Origin: an uncultured Leucothrix sp.
GTDB lineage: Bacteria; Pseudomonadota; Gammaproteobacteria; Thiotrichales; Thiotrichaceae
Reading direction: 5' to 3'
Length of the DNA: 5,021 bases
Assembly (NCBI GenBank): GCA_937923375.1
Contig: CALAJG010000075.1
Location: forward strand, 1 to 5,021
The translations under genes were made by a program, and so were the position numbers. Below, piece after piece: positions 1 through 5,021 of this stretch (its first letter is position 1; each line of letters begins with the position of its first letter). The notes beneath the pieces were generated by a model that was given only the letters and a program-made list of their open reading frames with translations, was not told the origin of the DNA and searched no databases.

Positions 1-177
1 AAGAAACGTCGCTACTCAAATTCTAAGCGCCGCATCTACAAGACACATAGAGTTAAACGTGGTGAGACGCTTTATCGTATCGCGCTGCGCCACGGGACAA
101 CGGTTAGTAAACTGAAACGTCTAAACGGTATACGCTCTAGCCGCATAAAAACCGGATCACGTCTCAGACTGCTCTAG
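1..177 (+). CDS. LysM-domain protein, C-terminal end (probable cell-wall hydrolase, partial)
   Basis: Reading frame 1 is open from the window edge to a TAG stop and gives the last 58 residues of a protein whose start lies outside. Residues 16-57 form a single LysM peptidoglycan-binding domain: the segment HRVKRGETLYRIALRHG is followed by the spaced L38, N42 and the closing G52-S-R-L pattern typical of the fold. LysM domains bind N-acetylglucosamine-containing glycans. A C-terminal LysM is common in periplasmic lytic transglycosylases such as MltD and also occurs in amidases and NlpD-like activators. The catalytic part is not visible, so the enzyme type is inference. The fragment is strikingly basic, with 21 Lys/Arg in 58 residues and one acidic residue (E22), and the linker before the LysM is almost all Lys, Arg, Ser and Tyr. 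The gene is closed by a strong terminator and so is probably the last of its transcript. Confidence 0.85.
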   Translation, partial: KKRRYSNSKRRIYKTHRVKRGETLYRIALRHGTTVSKLKRLNGIRSSRIKTGSRLRLL

Positions 178-181
178 TTAC

Positions 182-223
182 AAAAGACCCCTGCTCCAAT
201 AGGATTAAGGGGTCTTTTTTTTT
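182..223 (+). terminator. Intrinsic terminator of the LysM gene
   Basis: A perfect 11-bp inverted repeat, AAAAGACCCCT (182-192) with AGGGGTCTTTT (208-218), encloses a 15-base loop and runs into a nine-T tract (215-223). It starts five bases after the LysM stop codon. It insulates the LysM transcript from the downstream ygfA gene, which therefore needs its own promoter. Confidence 0.93.
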
Positions 224-224
224 G

Positions 225-254
225 TTGGCGCACTTTCACCCCACATCGCATTAT
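225..254 (+). promoter_or_regulatory. Candidate sigma70 promoter for ygfA
   Basis: TTGGCG (225-230) lies 18 bases before CATTAT (249-254). Each hexamer matches its consensus at 4 of 6 positions, and the pair sits between the LysM terminator and ygfA. Transcription would begin near 261, giving a leader of about 25 bases. A rival is the extended -10-like TGGTATAGA at 260-268, which has no recognisable -35 and would leave only about ten bases of leader. A promoter is needed here because of the upstream terminator, but which of the two is real is uncertain. Confidence 0.3.
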
Positions 255-285
255 CTCTCTGGTATAGATGAGCTGGAATTAAACC

Positions 286-870
286 ATGATCGGGCAATCA
301 GTTATCCGCCAACACATTCAGGCGAAGCGTCAAAAACTAACTAAAGAACTTCAGGCTGAGTACTCACAGGAAATATGCCGACAGGTTTTGGATAGTGGTA
401 TTTTGGATGATGCTATGCATATTGCTTTTTACCTACCTGTACGAGGCGAGGCCGATCCAACCTATTTGCAGAACTTAACTCCTCTAACAGAAAAAAAGTT
501 CTACCTGCCGATTTTATCTGCGAACAATGAAAACCATCTCGAGTTTGCGTTGTATAATGAAAACACACCGATGAAACTAAATCGTTTCAACATCCCTGAA
601 CCTGATGTTAGCCCAGACAGTTTATTGACAGACCCAAGAAAACTCGATGCGGTGATTATGCCTATGGTGGCGATCGATAGAGCGGGAAATAGAATTGGCA
701 TGGGAGGCGGTTTTTATGATCGCACCTTTGCTTTTAGAAAAACAAAACGCAGCCAGCCTAAATTAATCGCGTTTGCTTACGACTTCCAACTCATTGACGA
801 GCAAACACCCCAACCCTGGGATGTGCCGACGGACAATGTCGCATTACAAAATGATTTTATAGCAATCTAA
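286..870 (+). CDS. ygfA: 5-formyltetrahydrofolate cyclo-ligase (5,10-methenyl-THF synthetase)
   Basis: This cytoplasmic enzyme of folate one-carbon metabolism converts 5-formyltetrahydrofolate, with ATP hydrolysis, to 5,10-methenyltetrahydrofolate. It recycles a folate form that inhibits other folate enzymes. The 194-residue length is normal for the family. Visible family motifs are the basic N-terminal helix around K14-R15-Q-K-L, the substrate-pocket RGEADP (53-58), NRFNIPEP (99-106), and the glycine-rich nucleotide/folate motif GMGGGFYDR (138-146) preceded by MPMVAIDRAGNRI. The C-terminal PWDVPTDNV (178-185) matches the usual WDVP-D-V ending. The ATG at 286 is preceded by GGA at 275-277, eight bases away, and full-length family alignment starts here, so this start is preferred. 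The gene stands alone between the LysM terminator and a convergent lipoprotein gene. In many gammaproteobacteria ygfA follows 6S RNA (ssrS); that arrangement is absent here. Family assignment is firm; the name is also written fau in some genomes. Confidence 0.95.
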   Translation: MIGQSVIRQHIQAKRQKLTKELQAEYSQEICRQVLDSGILDDAMHIAFYLPVRGEADPTYLQNLTPLTEKKFYLPILSANNENHLEFALYNENTPMKLNRFNIPEPDVSPDSLLTDPRKLDAVIMPMVAIDRAGNRIGMGGGFYDRTFAFRKTKRSQPKLIAFAYDFQLIDEQTPQPWDVPTDNVALQNDFIAI

Positions 871-896
871 TTAACGGTGACTGGCTTTGAACACAG

Positions 897-1490
897 CTAA
901 ATTCTCTGGCCTTCCGGGATAGTCATTTCTGGCTGAGGTCGGTTATTAAAAGGCTGCTTCGATAACTCATCGCGGAGCTCTTCAGCACTCTTTTCCAACG
1001 CCTTGCCTATCTCCTTTACAGAGTCAGAAAGTTGTTTATCAAACCCTTTCAACCCTTCCTGCATTAAATTATTCAACTGATCAAAAACAGTGCCGACGGT
1101 TTCTTTAAGCGTACTGCCAATCGTTTGCTTCAGGTCAACACGCCATCCGTGTTCAGTGCTAATCAAAGCAGTTCTTCCGGGAATTTTAACGCTTGCCTGA
1201 CCCTGTGGTTGGGAATATAGCATTGTCTCTATCACCACATTCCTGTCCCCGCGCATCACTTCACCTAGTTGATAACGCTCAGGCTTCAGCTGTCCAGATC
1301 GAATATATTTCAGATAATCAACACTATCCCAAGTTGCCAGATTCTTTGCCTTTTCCATATCTTTATCGATAACAGCCTGCCAGAATTCAGCCGCTATAGA
1401 CTCAGGGGTTGATTCTTTACCATTACAACCGACTATGAAGCACATCGTCAGGATCAGGCTAACAATAAATCCAACCCTGTTAATTATCAT
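897..1490 (-). CDS. Putative outer-membrane lipoprotein of unknown function (DUF4878-like N-terminal part)
   Basis: This 197-residue protein starts with a lipoprotein signal peptide: Arg5, a hydrophobic stretch at 8-19 and a lipobox I-V-G-C with the lipidated Cys at 22. Residue +2 is Asn rather than Asp, which by the enterobacterial Lol sorting rule suggests the outer membrane. Residues 28-120 (TPESIAAEFWQAVIDKDMEKA, then a beta-rich part ending HGWRVDL) resemble the small NTF2-like/DUF4878 lipoprotein fold in which a helix of the 'xxFW-A---D-xKA' type leads a curved sheet. I judge this from pattern only. Residues 125-178 look like one or two long amphipathic, possibly coiled-coil helices rich in Lys, Glu and Asp, and the tail is Pro/Asn-rich. 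Its ATG overlaps the mtaB stop as ATGA, with AGGA eight bases upstream, so translation is probably coupled to mtaB. No catalytic motif is evident, and I do not recognise a named gene. Confidence 0.85.
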   Translation of the reverse strand: MIINRVGFIVSLILTMCFIVGCNGKESTPESIAAEFWQAVIDKDMEKAKNLATWDSVDYLKYIRSGQLKPERYQLGEVMRGDRNVVIETMLYSQPQGQASVKIPGRTALISTEHGWRVDLKQTIGSTLKETVGTVFDQLNNLMQEGLKGFDKQLSDSVKEIGKALEKSAEELRDELSKQPFNNRPQPEMTIPEGQRI

Positions 1491-2773
1491 TTCACGTTTC
1501 CTACTAAAGACTGAGTATCGACATTGTAACCATCGAGTGAAGTATCGACGATTCGATTCTCTAATAAGACCGCGTTACTGACGGAAGTTTCAACTTTCAT
1601 GAAGTTTGGGGTATATCCGGTATATCTTGCCAGTCCGCCAGCCTGCTTTTGTCGTTCCCACAAAATAGGCACTTGTTGGCCGATTTGTGACTCAGCAAAT
1701 GATTGCTTCATTCTCTCTGCCAGTTGATGCATTTCCAGACTTCGCTGTTTTTTTATCAAGTCTGAAACAGGATCAGCCAGGCGAGAGGCTTTGGTACCTG
1801 CACGTGTTGAGTATGAGAAAATATGGGTATGGCCAAAACCGATTGACTCTACGTATTCCAAAGTTTGTTGCCACTCGGCTTCAGTTTCCCCCGGAAACCC
1901 AACGATAATGTCACTAGTCACATTAAACCCCGGTATACTGCTCCTGGCATACTGCACTAAATCTTTAAACGAAGCCGTTTTACACCGTCGTGACATGCGC
2001 CTTAGCACCGTATCTGAGCCACTTTGCAATGGCAGATGCATATGCGGCATTAGCCGTGGGTTATCAAATAAGCCAAAAAACTCATCCGGCAAGTCCCATG
2101 GCTCAACTGAAGCAAACCGAATTCTGGAAATATCCGTTTCATCAAGAATTGACTTGACTAGATTATACAACGAGGTGTCCAAATCACTACCATAGCCACC
2201 AACATGAACCCCCGTCAGGACAATCTCTTGTATACCCTGTGTCTGAAGGCGATTGACTTCATCGAGAATGTCTTCGGTTGTCCGACTACGCTCTTCTCCC
2301 CGCGCTACCGTGACAATGCAGAAGGTACAGCGATACCGACAGCCATCCTGTATTTTTATAAAGGCTCGCTGACGGCCGCGGGAAAACAAACTCGTTTCAC
2401 CTGGCTCCATTGCAATTAAGGGCATCGTATTGCCAGCAAACTTGTCCATGACCATTTGCGGAAGCTGGTCTTTTTGCGGGTTTGGCACCACTAAGTCAAC
2501 GCCTAAGTGTTCGGCTACTTTGTCAGTCTCCAAGGTAGCATAGCAACCACTGACAACAAGTTTTGCTTCAGGATTTTCTCTGTAGAGACGATTCATCAGC
2601 TTGCGTGATTTTTTACCCGCGTCAGCGGTGACTGCACAGGTATTCAGCACCACAACATCAGCATCTTCATGATCGGTAACCATTGAATGACCTTTGCCAC
2701 GAAAAGCATGCGACCACTGCTCAAGCTCTGCCTCGTTTAATCGACAACCCAAGGCTTTTAGATGCACTTTCAT
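1487..2773 (-). CDS. mtaB: tRNA t6A37 methylthiotransferase MtaB (radical SAM)
   Basis: MtaB-type enzymes add a methylthio group to C2 of N6-threonylcarbamoyladenosine at tRNA position 37, making ms2t6A and tightening decoding of ANN codons. They use two [4Fe-4S] clusters and S-adenosylmethionine in the cytoplasm. All three domains are visible in 428 residues, a normal length. The N-terminal UPF0004 domain carries cluster cysteines C10, C46 and C77 (ALGCRLNEAE, LNTCAVT, SGCYAT). The radical-SAM core has C145-x3-C149-x2-C152 in QDGCRYRCTFC, followed by the family motifs LTGVHVGGYG (186-195), HLPLQSGSD (246-254) and SDIIVGFPGET (287-297). A C-terminal TRAM-like RNA-binding domain (about 365-415) contains RYTGYTPNFMKV. 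The ALGCRLNEAE signature and FASVEPWDL favour MtaB over MiaB (usually GCQMNE) and RimO (usually GCPKN). The start has AGGA seven bases upstream. A ppiD terminator lies just before the gene, and a lipoprotein gene is coupled after it. Confidence 0.9.
   Translation of the reverse strand: MKVHLKALGCRLNEAELEQWSHAFRGKGHSMVTDHEDADVVVLNTCAVTADAGKKSRKLMNRLYRENPEAKLVVSGCYATLETDKVAEHLGVDLVVPNPQKDQLPQMVMDKFAGNTMPLIAMEPGETSLFSRGRQRAFIKIQDGCRYRCTFCIVTVARGEERSRTTEDILDEVNRLQTQGIQEIVLTGVHVGGYGSDLDTSLYNLVKSILDETDISRIRFASVEPWDLPDEFFGLFDNPRLMPHMHLPLQSGSDTVLRRMSRRCKTASFKDLVQYARSSIPGFNVTSDIIVGFPGETEAEWQQTLEYVESIGFGHTHIFSYSTRAGTKASRLADPVSDLIKKQRSLEMHQLAERMKQSFAESQIGQQVPILWERQKQAGGLARYTGYTPNFMKVETSVSNAVLLENRIVDTSLDGYNVDTQSLVGNVK
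1499..1502 (-). promoter_or_regulatory. Ribosome binding site of the lipoprotein gene, inside mtaB
   Basis: AGGA on the minus strand lies eight bases before the lipoprotein ATG (1490-1488) and within the last codons of mtaB. With the ATGA overlap it supports the chosen start and reinitiation by ribosomes finishing mtaB. Confidence 0.65.
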
Positions 2774-2780
2774 ATTATGG

Positions 2781-2784
2781 TCCT
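2781..2784 (-). promoter_or_regulatory. Ribosome binding site of mtaB
   Basis: AGGA on the minus strand is seven bases before the mtaB ATG (2773-2771). It fixes the start: the protein begins directly with the expected MKVHLKALGC, with the first cluster cysteine at position 10. It lies only ten bases beyond the T tract of the ppiD terminator. Confidence 0.7.
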
Positions 2785-2793
2785 GACTAATGC

Positions 2794-2829
2794 AAAAAAG
2801 CCTCCTTAGCGAGCTATCACTAAGGAGGC
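2794..2829 (-). terminator. Intrinsic terminator of ppiD
   Basis: A perfect 10-bp inverted repeat, GCCTCCTTAG with CTAAGGAGGC (2829-2820 and 2809-2800 when read on the minus strand), has a 10-base loop and is followed on that strand by six Ts (2799-2794). It begins 17 bases after the ppiD stop codon. The plus strand carries only four Ts after the stem, so the minus direction is favoured. Each arm pairing contains TAAGGAGG, a full Shine-Dalgarno sequence, in its 3' arm. Confidence 0.92.
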
Positions 2830-2846
2830 CCTTTTGTTACTCCAAT

Positions 2847-4733
2847 TTAATTTTCTAACGCAGATTGATTGATAACCACTTCTGCCTGTTCGCGCATTGC
2901 CTTAAGCAAAGCATCCTGCTCACGACGCGCAATTTCAGCTTTGAAGCTAGCTAAACCGCCCTTACTAACTTCCGACGAACCGTTCGTGATACTACTTAGG
3001 CCGATAACAACATAATCTCCATTCGGCAGCACAACATTTGAGAAAGAACTGCTTCCTTCGGTTTCATTAGCGTTAACTTTGAAGATTTCACTAACAATCT
3101 GCTGGGATAGTTTTCTATCATTGCGCTTTAGTTTCTCAAACGTCTGAACATCTTCTGTTTTTAATTCAGGAATCGTCTCAAGTGCTTTCCAATCGCTGGT
3201 TTTCTGTAAATCAGCTAGCAATGCCTCACCTTTAGCCAGAGTTAGTTTCCGTGCTTCGGCAGCAATATAGGCCTCTGCTGCTTCCTTTTCGACTTCAGCA
3301 AACGGCTTCGCCGCCGCATCTTCATGTGTATTTAATCTGACGACTAGGGCCTTAGTTGGACTGAGTTCAATTAAAGATGAGTTGACTCGTTCGGTTTTAA
3401 CTTCAGGTGAAAAAGCAGCTTCACGAACTCTAGCTTCTTTACCGATACCTTCACCGCCCGCTCTGGTAACCCAGTCAGAGGTTAGAATTTCTTCATTCAT
3501 AGCCTCTGCTGCAGGTTCAAGACTAGCGTCGTTCTCAAACGTAGTTGTTTGCAGTGTTTCAATTTTTTCGATGAATATTTTGCCAGCTTCTTCAGTTTGA
3601 TAAGCCTTCTTTACCTTATCCTTAACCGTTGCAAACTCTGGAATTACTTCTGGCTTGATTTCAGAGAGTTTGATAATTTCATACCCAGCAGGGGTCAGAA
3701 CCGGCGGAGAGATTTCACCCACTGTTAGTTTGCCCGCAGCTTCTGCAAACGCTGGATTCATATCCTGAAGTTCCAGAAAGCCCATATCGACAGCCAATGT
3801 ATCATCAGATTCAGTTTTGGCTAATTCATCAAACTCTTTTTCTTTCGATACAATTTGAGCATAGAGATCACCGGCGCGTTTTTCAGCGCCTTCTTTACCA
3901 TGCTTATCAACAGAGACCAGGATGTGCGACACCTTGCGCTGTTCAGGTGTACGGTAAAGCGTGGCGTTATCTTCAAAGTTCTTTTGAAGAGCCTCATCTG
4001 TTACTTCAATATCCTCAGCAAGTACATCCTGATCTACTAAAAGATAGTCTAGCTTTACACGCTCAGCCGTCATAAACAGTGAGGTATTTGACTCATAGAA
4101 GGCTTTGACTTTTTCTTTATCAGGGTTTACTTGTGATTTGTGTGAGTCAGCTCTGATGGTATAGGTTTGCCCTGCTCGTTCTTGTTCAACCAGAGACTGG
4201 TAAAGACCCGCCTCTTGCTTTGGCACTAGACTACTCGACGAAATGGCTCGGGTCATTTGCTGTAGCGTCAGGTCATCCCGCGTTTGTTGCTCAAATGTCG
4301 CAGCGTTAAGTCGATTCGCGGTCAAAAGCTGTTGGTACGTCGTTTGATCAAATTTCCCATCTTTCTGAAATGTCGGAATAGAGCGAATTGACTCACCAAC
4401 TTCAGCATCACTTGCTCTGTATCCATTAGCATCCACTGACTGCCGCAAGAGCTCTCTATTCACCAAATCATCGATTACTTGCTCTTTTATTGCTTTATCA
4501 TCCATCTGCGGGGGTAAGCTACCGTAGATAGACTGGAGACGTTGCTTCTGCTGTAAGGTTGCATTGGTCAATGCAGAGGAGTCAATTTCTTCACCGTTAA
4601 CCGTCGCAGCAACTACCTTTTCACCACCGTCCAGGTACGAGCCAATCCCGAATAGCATGAACGGAATACTGATGAAAATAACGATCGCGTATGCAACCCA
4701 ACCCTTCGCTTTATCATTAATTGTTTGAAGCAT
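2847..4733 (-). CDS. ppiD: Periplasmic chaperone PpiD (SurA-N / parvulin-like, membrane-anchored)
   Basis: PpiD is an inner-membrane-anchored chaperone that sits near the SecYEG exit and assists proteins emerging into the periplasm. From the ATG at 4733 the protein has 628 residues, close to the 623 of the E. coli protein. A short cytosolic segment (MLQTINDKAKGW) precedes one membrane anchor at about 12-31. A SurA-N-like chaperone region follows (about 36-190, beginning VAATVNGEEI and containing IDDLVNRELL). The parvulin-like domain is at about 266-357 (VSHILV at 268-273; FAEAAGKLTVGEISPPV; GYEIIKL at 350-356), and a long C-terminal helical and SurA-like region completes it. The usual parvulin GYHII is GYEII here and the usual GG-D-L-G is AVDMG, so isomerase activity is doubtful; E. 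coli PpiD is likewise reported to lack it. An in-frame ATG at 4796 would add 21 residues but has no Shine-Dalgarno and lies upstream of the likely -10 element; the 4733 start matches known PpiD N termini. Confidence 0.93.
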   Translation of the reverse strand: MLQTINDKAKGWVAYAIVIFISIPFMLFGIGSYLDGGEKVVAATVNGEEIDSSALTNATLQQKQRLQSIYGSLPPQMDDKAIKEQVIDDLVNRELLRQSVDANGYRASDAEVGESIRSIPTFQKDGKFDQTTYQQLLTANRLNAATFEQQTRDDLTLQQMTRAISSSSLVPKQEAGLYQSLVEQERAGQTYTIRADSHKSQVNPDKEKVKAFYESNTSLFMTAERVKLDYLLVDQDVLAEDIEVTDEALQKNFEDNATLYRTPEQRKVSHILVSVDKHGKEGAEKRAGDLYAQIVSKEKEFDELAKTESDDTLAVDMGFLELQDMNPAFAEAAGKLTVGEISPPVLTPAGYEIIKLSEIKPEVIPEFATVKDKVKKAYQTEEAGKIFIEKIETLQTTTFENDASLEPAAEAMNEEILTSDWVTRAGGEGIGKEARVREAAFSPEVKTERVNSSLIELSPTKALVVRLNTHEDAAAKPFAEVEKEAAEAYIAAEARKLTLAKGEALLADLQKTSDWKALETIPELKTEDVQTFEKLKRNDRKLSQQIVSEIFKVNANETEGSSSFSNVVLPNGDYVVIGLSSITNGSSEVSKGGLASFKAEIARREQDALLKAMREQAEVVINQSALEN

Positions 4734-4737
4734 GATT

Positions 4738-4742
4738 TCTCT
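4738..4742 (-). promoter_or_regulatory. Weak ribosome binding site for the preferred ppiD start
   Basis: AGAGA on the minus strand lies four bases before the ATG at 4733-4731. It is a modest Shine-Dalgarno match, but the alternative in-frame ATG at 4796 has no purine-rich match at all in the preceding bases. It therefore supports the shorter, 628-residue protein. Confidence 0.45.
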
Positions 4743-4757
4743 ATAAATTTGATTGAT

Positions 4758-4763
4758 ATTATA
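4758..4763 (-). promoter_or_regulatory. Candidate -10 element of the ppiD promoter
   Basis: A perfect TATAAT reads on the minus strand in the gap between the tRNA terminator and ppiD. Transcription would begin near 4751 and leave an untranslated leader of about 18 bases before the ATG at 4733. No good TTGACA lies 16-18 bases upstream; the best position reads TCAATC (4786-4781), so the promoter may need an activator. ppiD is under Cpx and heat-shock control in E. coli, but I see no clear CpxR tandem GTAAA box or convincing sigma32 site here. Confidence 0.5.
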
Positions 4764-4844
4764 TGGCTGCGATGATACCTGATTGAGCCCGCCCATACCA
4801 ATAAATTCAGGGCTTTCAGGGGTATCGATGCATTTATTTTAGGC

Positions 4845-4876
4845 AAAAAAAAGGATGCTTAAGAAGCATCCTTTTT
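4845..4876 (-). terminator. Intrinsic terminator of the tRNA-Val/tRNA-Asp transcript
   Basis: On the minus strand, AAAAAGGATGCTT (4876-4864) pairs with AAGCATCCTTTTT (4860-4848) around a three-base CTT loop. The T run continues to eight Ts (4852-4845). It starts nine bases after the tRNA-Asp CCA end. The plus strand also has a T-rich flank (TTTTTCTTT), so weak activity in the other direction is possible. It separates the tRNAs from ppiD. Confidence 0.92.
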
Positions 4877-4885
4877 CTTTAATAC

Positions 4886-4962
4886 TGGCGGAGCGGACGG
4901 GATTCGAACCCGCGACCCCCTGCGTGACAGGCAGGTATTCTAACCAGCTGAACTACCGCTCC
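4886..4962 (-). tRNA. tRNA-Asp (anticodon GUC)
   Basis: The minus strand folds as a complete 77-base tRNA with an encoded CCA end (4888-4886). The acceptor stem is GGAGCGG with CCGCTCC, the discriminator base is G (a known Asp identity element), and the T loop is TTCGAAT. The anticodon loop CTGTCAC places GTC at 4928-4926. The sequence is nearly identical to the E. coli aspartate tRNA as I remember it. It is the downstream member of a tandem with tRNA-Val, separated by one base, and is followed by a strong terminator. Confidence 0.97.
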
Positions 4963-4963
4963 G

Positions 4964-5021
4964 TGGTGGGTGATAAGAGACTTGAACTCCTGACATCCGC
5001 CTTGTAAGGGCGGCGCTCTAC
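4964..5021 (-). tRNA. tRNA-Val (anticodon UAC), 5' end cut by the window
   Basis: The last 58 bases of a tRNA are present on the minus strand. They comprise the end of the D arm (GTAGAGC), an anticodon stem CCGCC/GGCGG with loop CTTACAA giving anticodon TAC (valine, GTA and GTG codons), a T loop TTCAAGT, the acceptor 3' strand ATCACCC, discriminator A and an encoded CCA. The T stem AGGAG/CTCTT contains one G-U pair. The first part of the acceptor stem and D arm lies beyond the right edge. It is probably cotranscribed with tRNA-Asp, which begins one base downstream. Confidence 0.93.

Noticed and set aside
1687..2419. Plus-strand open frames opposite mtaB (73, 134 and 71 codons)
   Set aside because: They are antisense shadows of a well-supported radical-SAM gene, lack convincing ribosome binding sites and show no recognisable protein motif.
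2774..2796. CATAAT (2779-2774) just before the mtaB ATG as a -10 element
   Set aside because: A start driven by it would fall inside the mtaB coding region, and the TTGCAT upstream is only ten bases away, too close for a -35.
3382..4075. Plus-strand open frames opposite ppiD
   Set aside because: They lie entirely within the ppiD coding region on the other strand, overlap each other, and their translations look like random complements with no domain pattern.
4764..4790. Possible sigma32 heat-shock promoter for ppiD (CTCAAT, 13 bases, AGCCATAT)
   Set aside because: Both elements are poor matches to CTTGAA and CCCCAT; the perfect TATAAT in the same place is a simpler explanation.
4734..4796. 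N-terminally extended ppiD from the ATG at 4796
   Set aside because: The 21 extra residues are not like any PpiD N terminus I know, the ATG lacks a Shine-Dalgarno, and the TATAAT at 4763-4758 would place transcription start downstream of it.
4613..4846. 77-codon minus-strand open frame overlapping the ppiD start in another frame
   Set aside because: It crosses the ppiD promoter and the start of ppiD in a different frame, has no ribosome binding site and no recognisable features.

Overview
This looks like an ordinary core-genome stretch of a gammaproteobacterium of moderate G+C content. The evidence is a PpiD-type periplasmic chaperone next to a tRNA-Val/tRNA-Asp pair, an outer-membrane-type lipoprotein, and Gram-negative-style gene architecture. 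I cannot name the genus from sequence alone. I see no mobile element, CRISPR array, prophage or defence system, and nothing that amounts to a new biological system.

Left part, plus strand. The window opens inside the last 58 codons of a very basic LysM-domain protein, probably a cell-wall hydrolase, which is closed by a strong intrinsic terminator. A short intergenic region with weak promoter candidates then leads into a 5-formyltetrahydrofolate cyclo-ligase gene of the YgfA family (286-870).

Middle and right part, minus strand (read right to left). A tRNA-Val(UAC), cut by the window edge, and a tRNA-Asp(GUC) lie one base apart and end in an intrinsic terminator. Next comes ppiD with its own perfect TATAAT -10 hexamer, also followed by an intrinsic terminator. 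Then mtaB, a radical-SAM tRNA methylthiotransferase, overlaps by four bases (ATGA) a small lipoprotein gene of unknown function. The lipoprotein gene converges on ygfA with only 26 bases between the stop codons and no visible terminator.

The genes do not form one pathway. They cover envelope maintenance (the LysM protein, PpiD, the lipoprotein), translation (two tRNAs, and MtaB modifying tRNA position 37) and one-carbon metabolism (5-FCL). The points most worth checking are the mtaB-lipoprotein coupling, the terminator just upstream of mtaB that leaves no room for a separate promoter, and the loss of a conserved parvulin active-site residue in PpiD.
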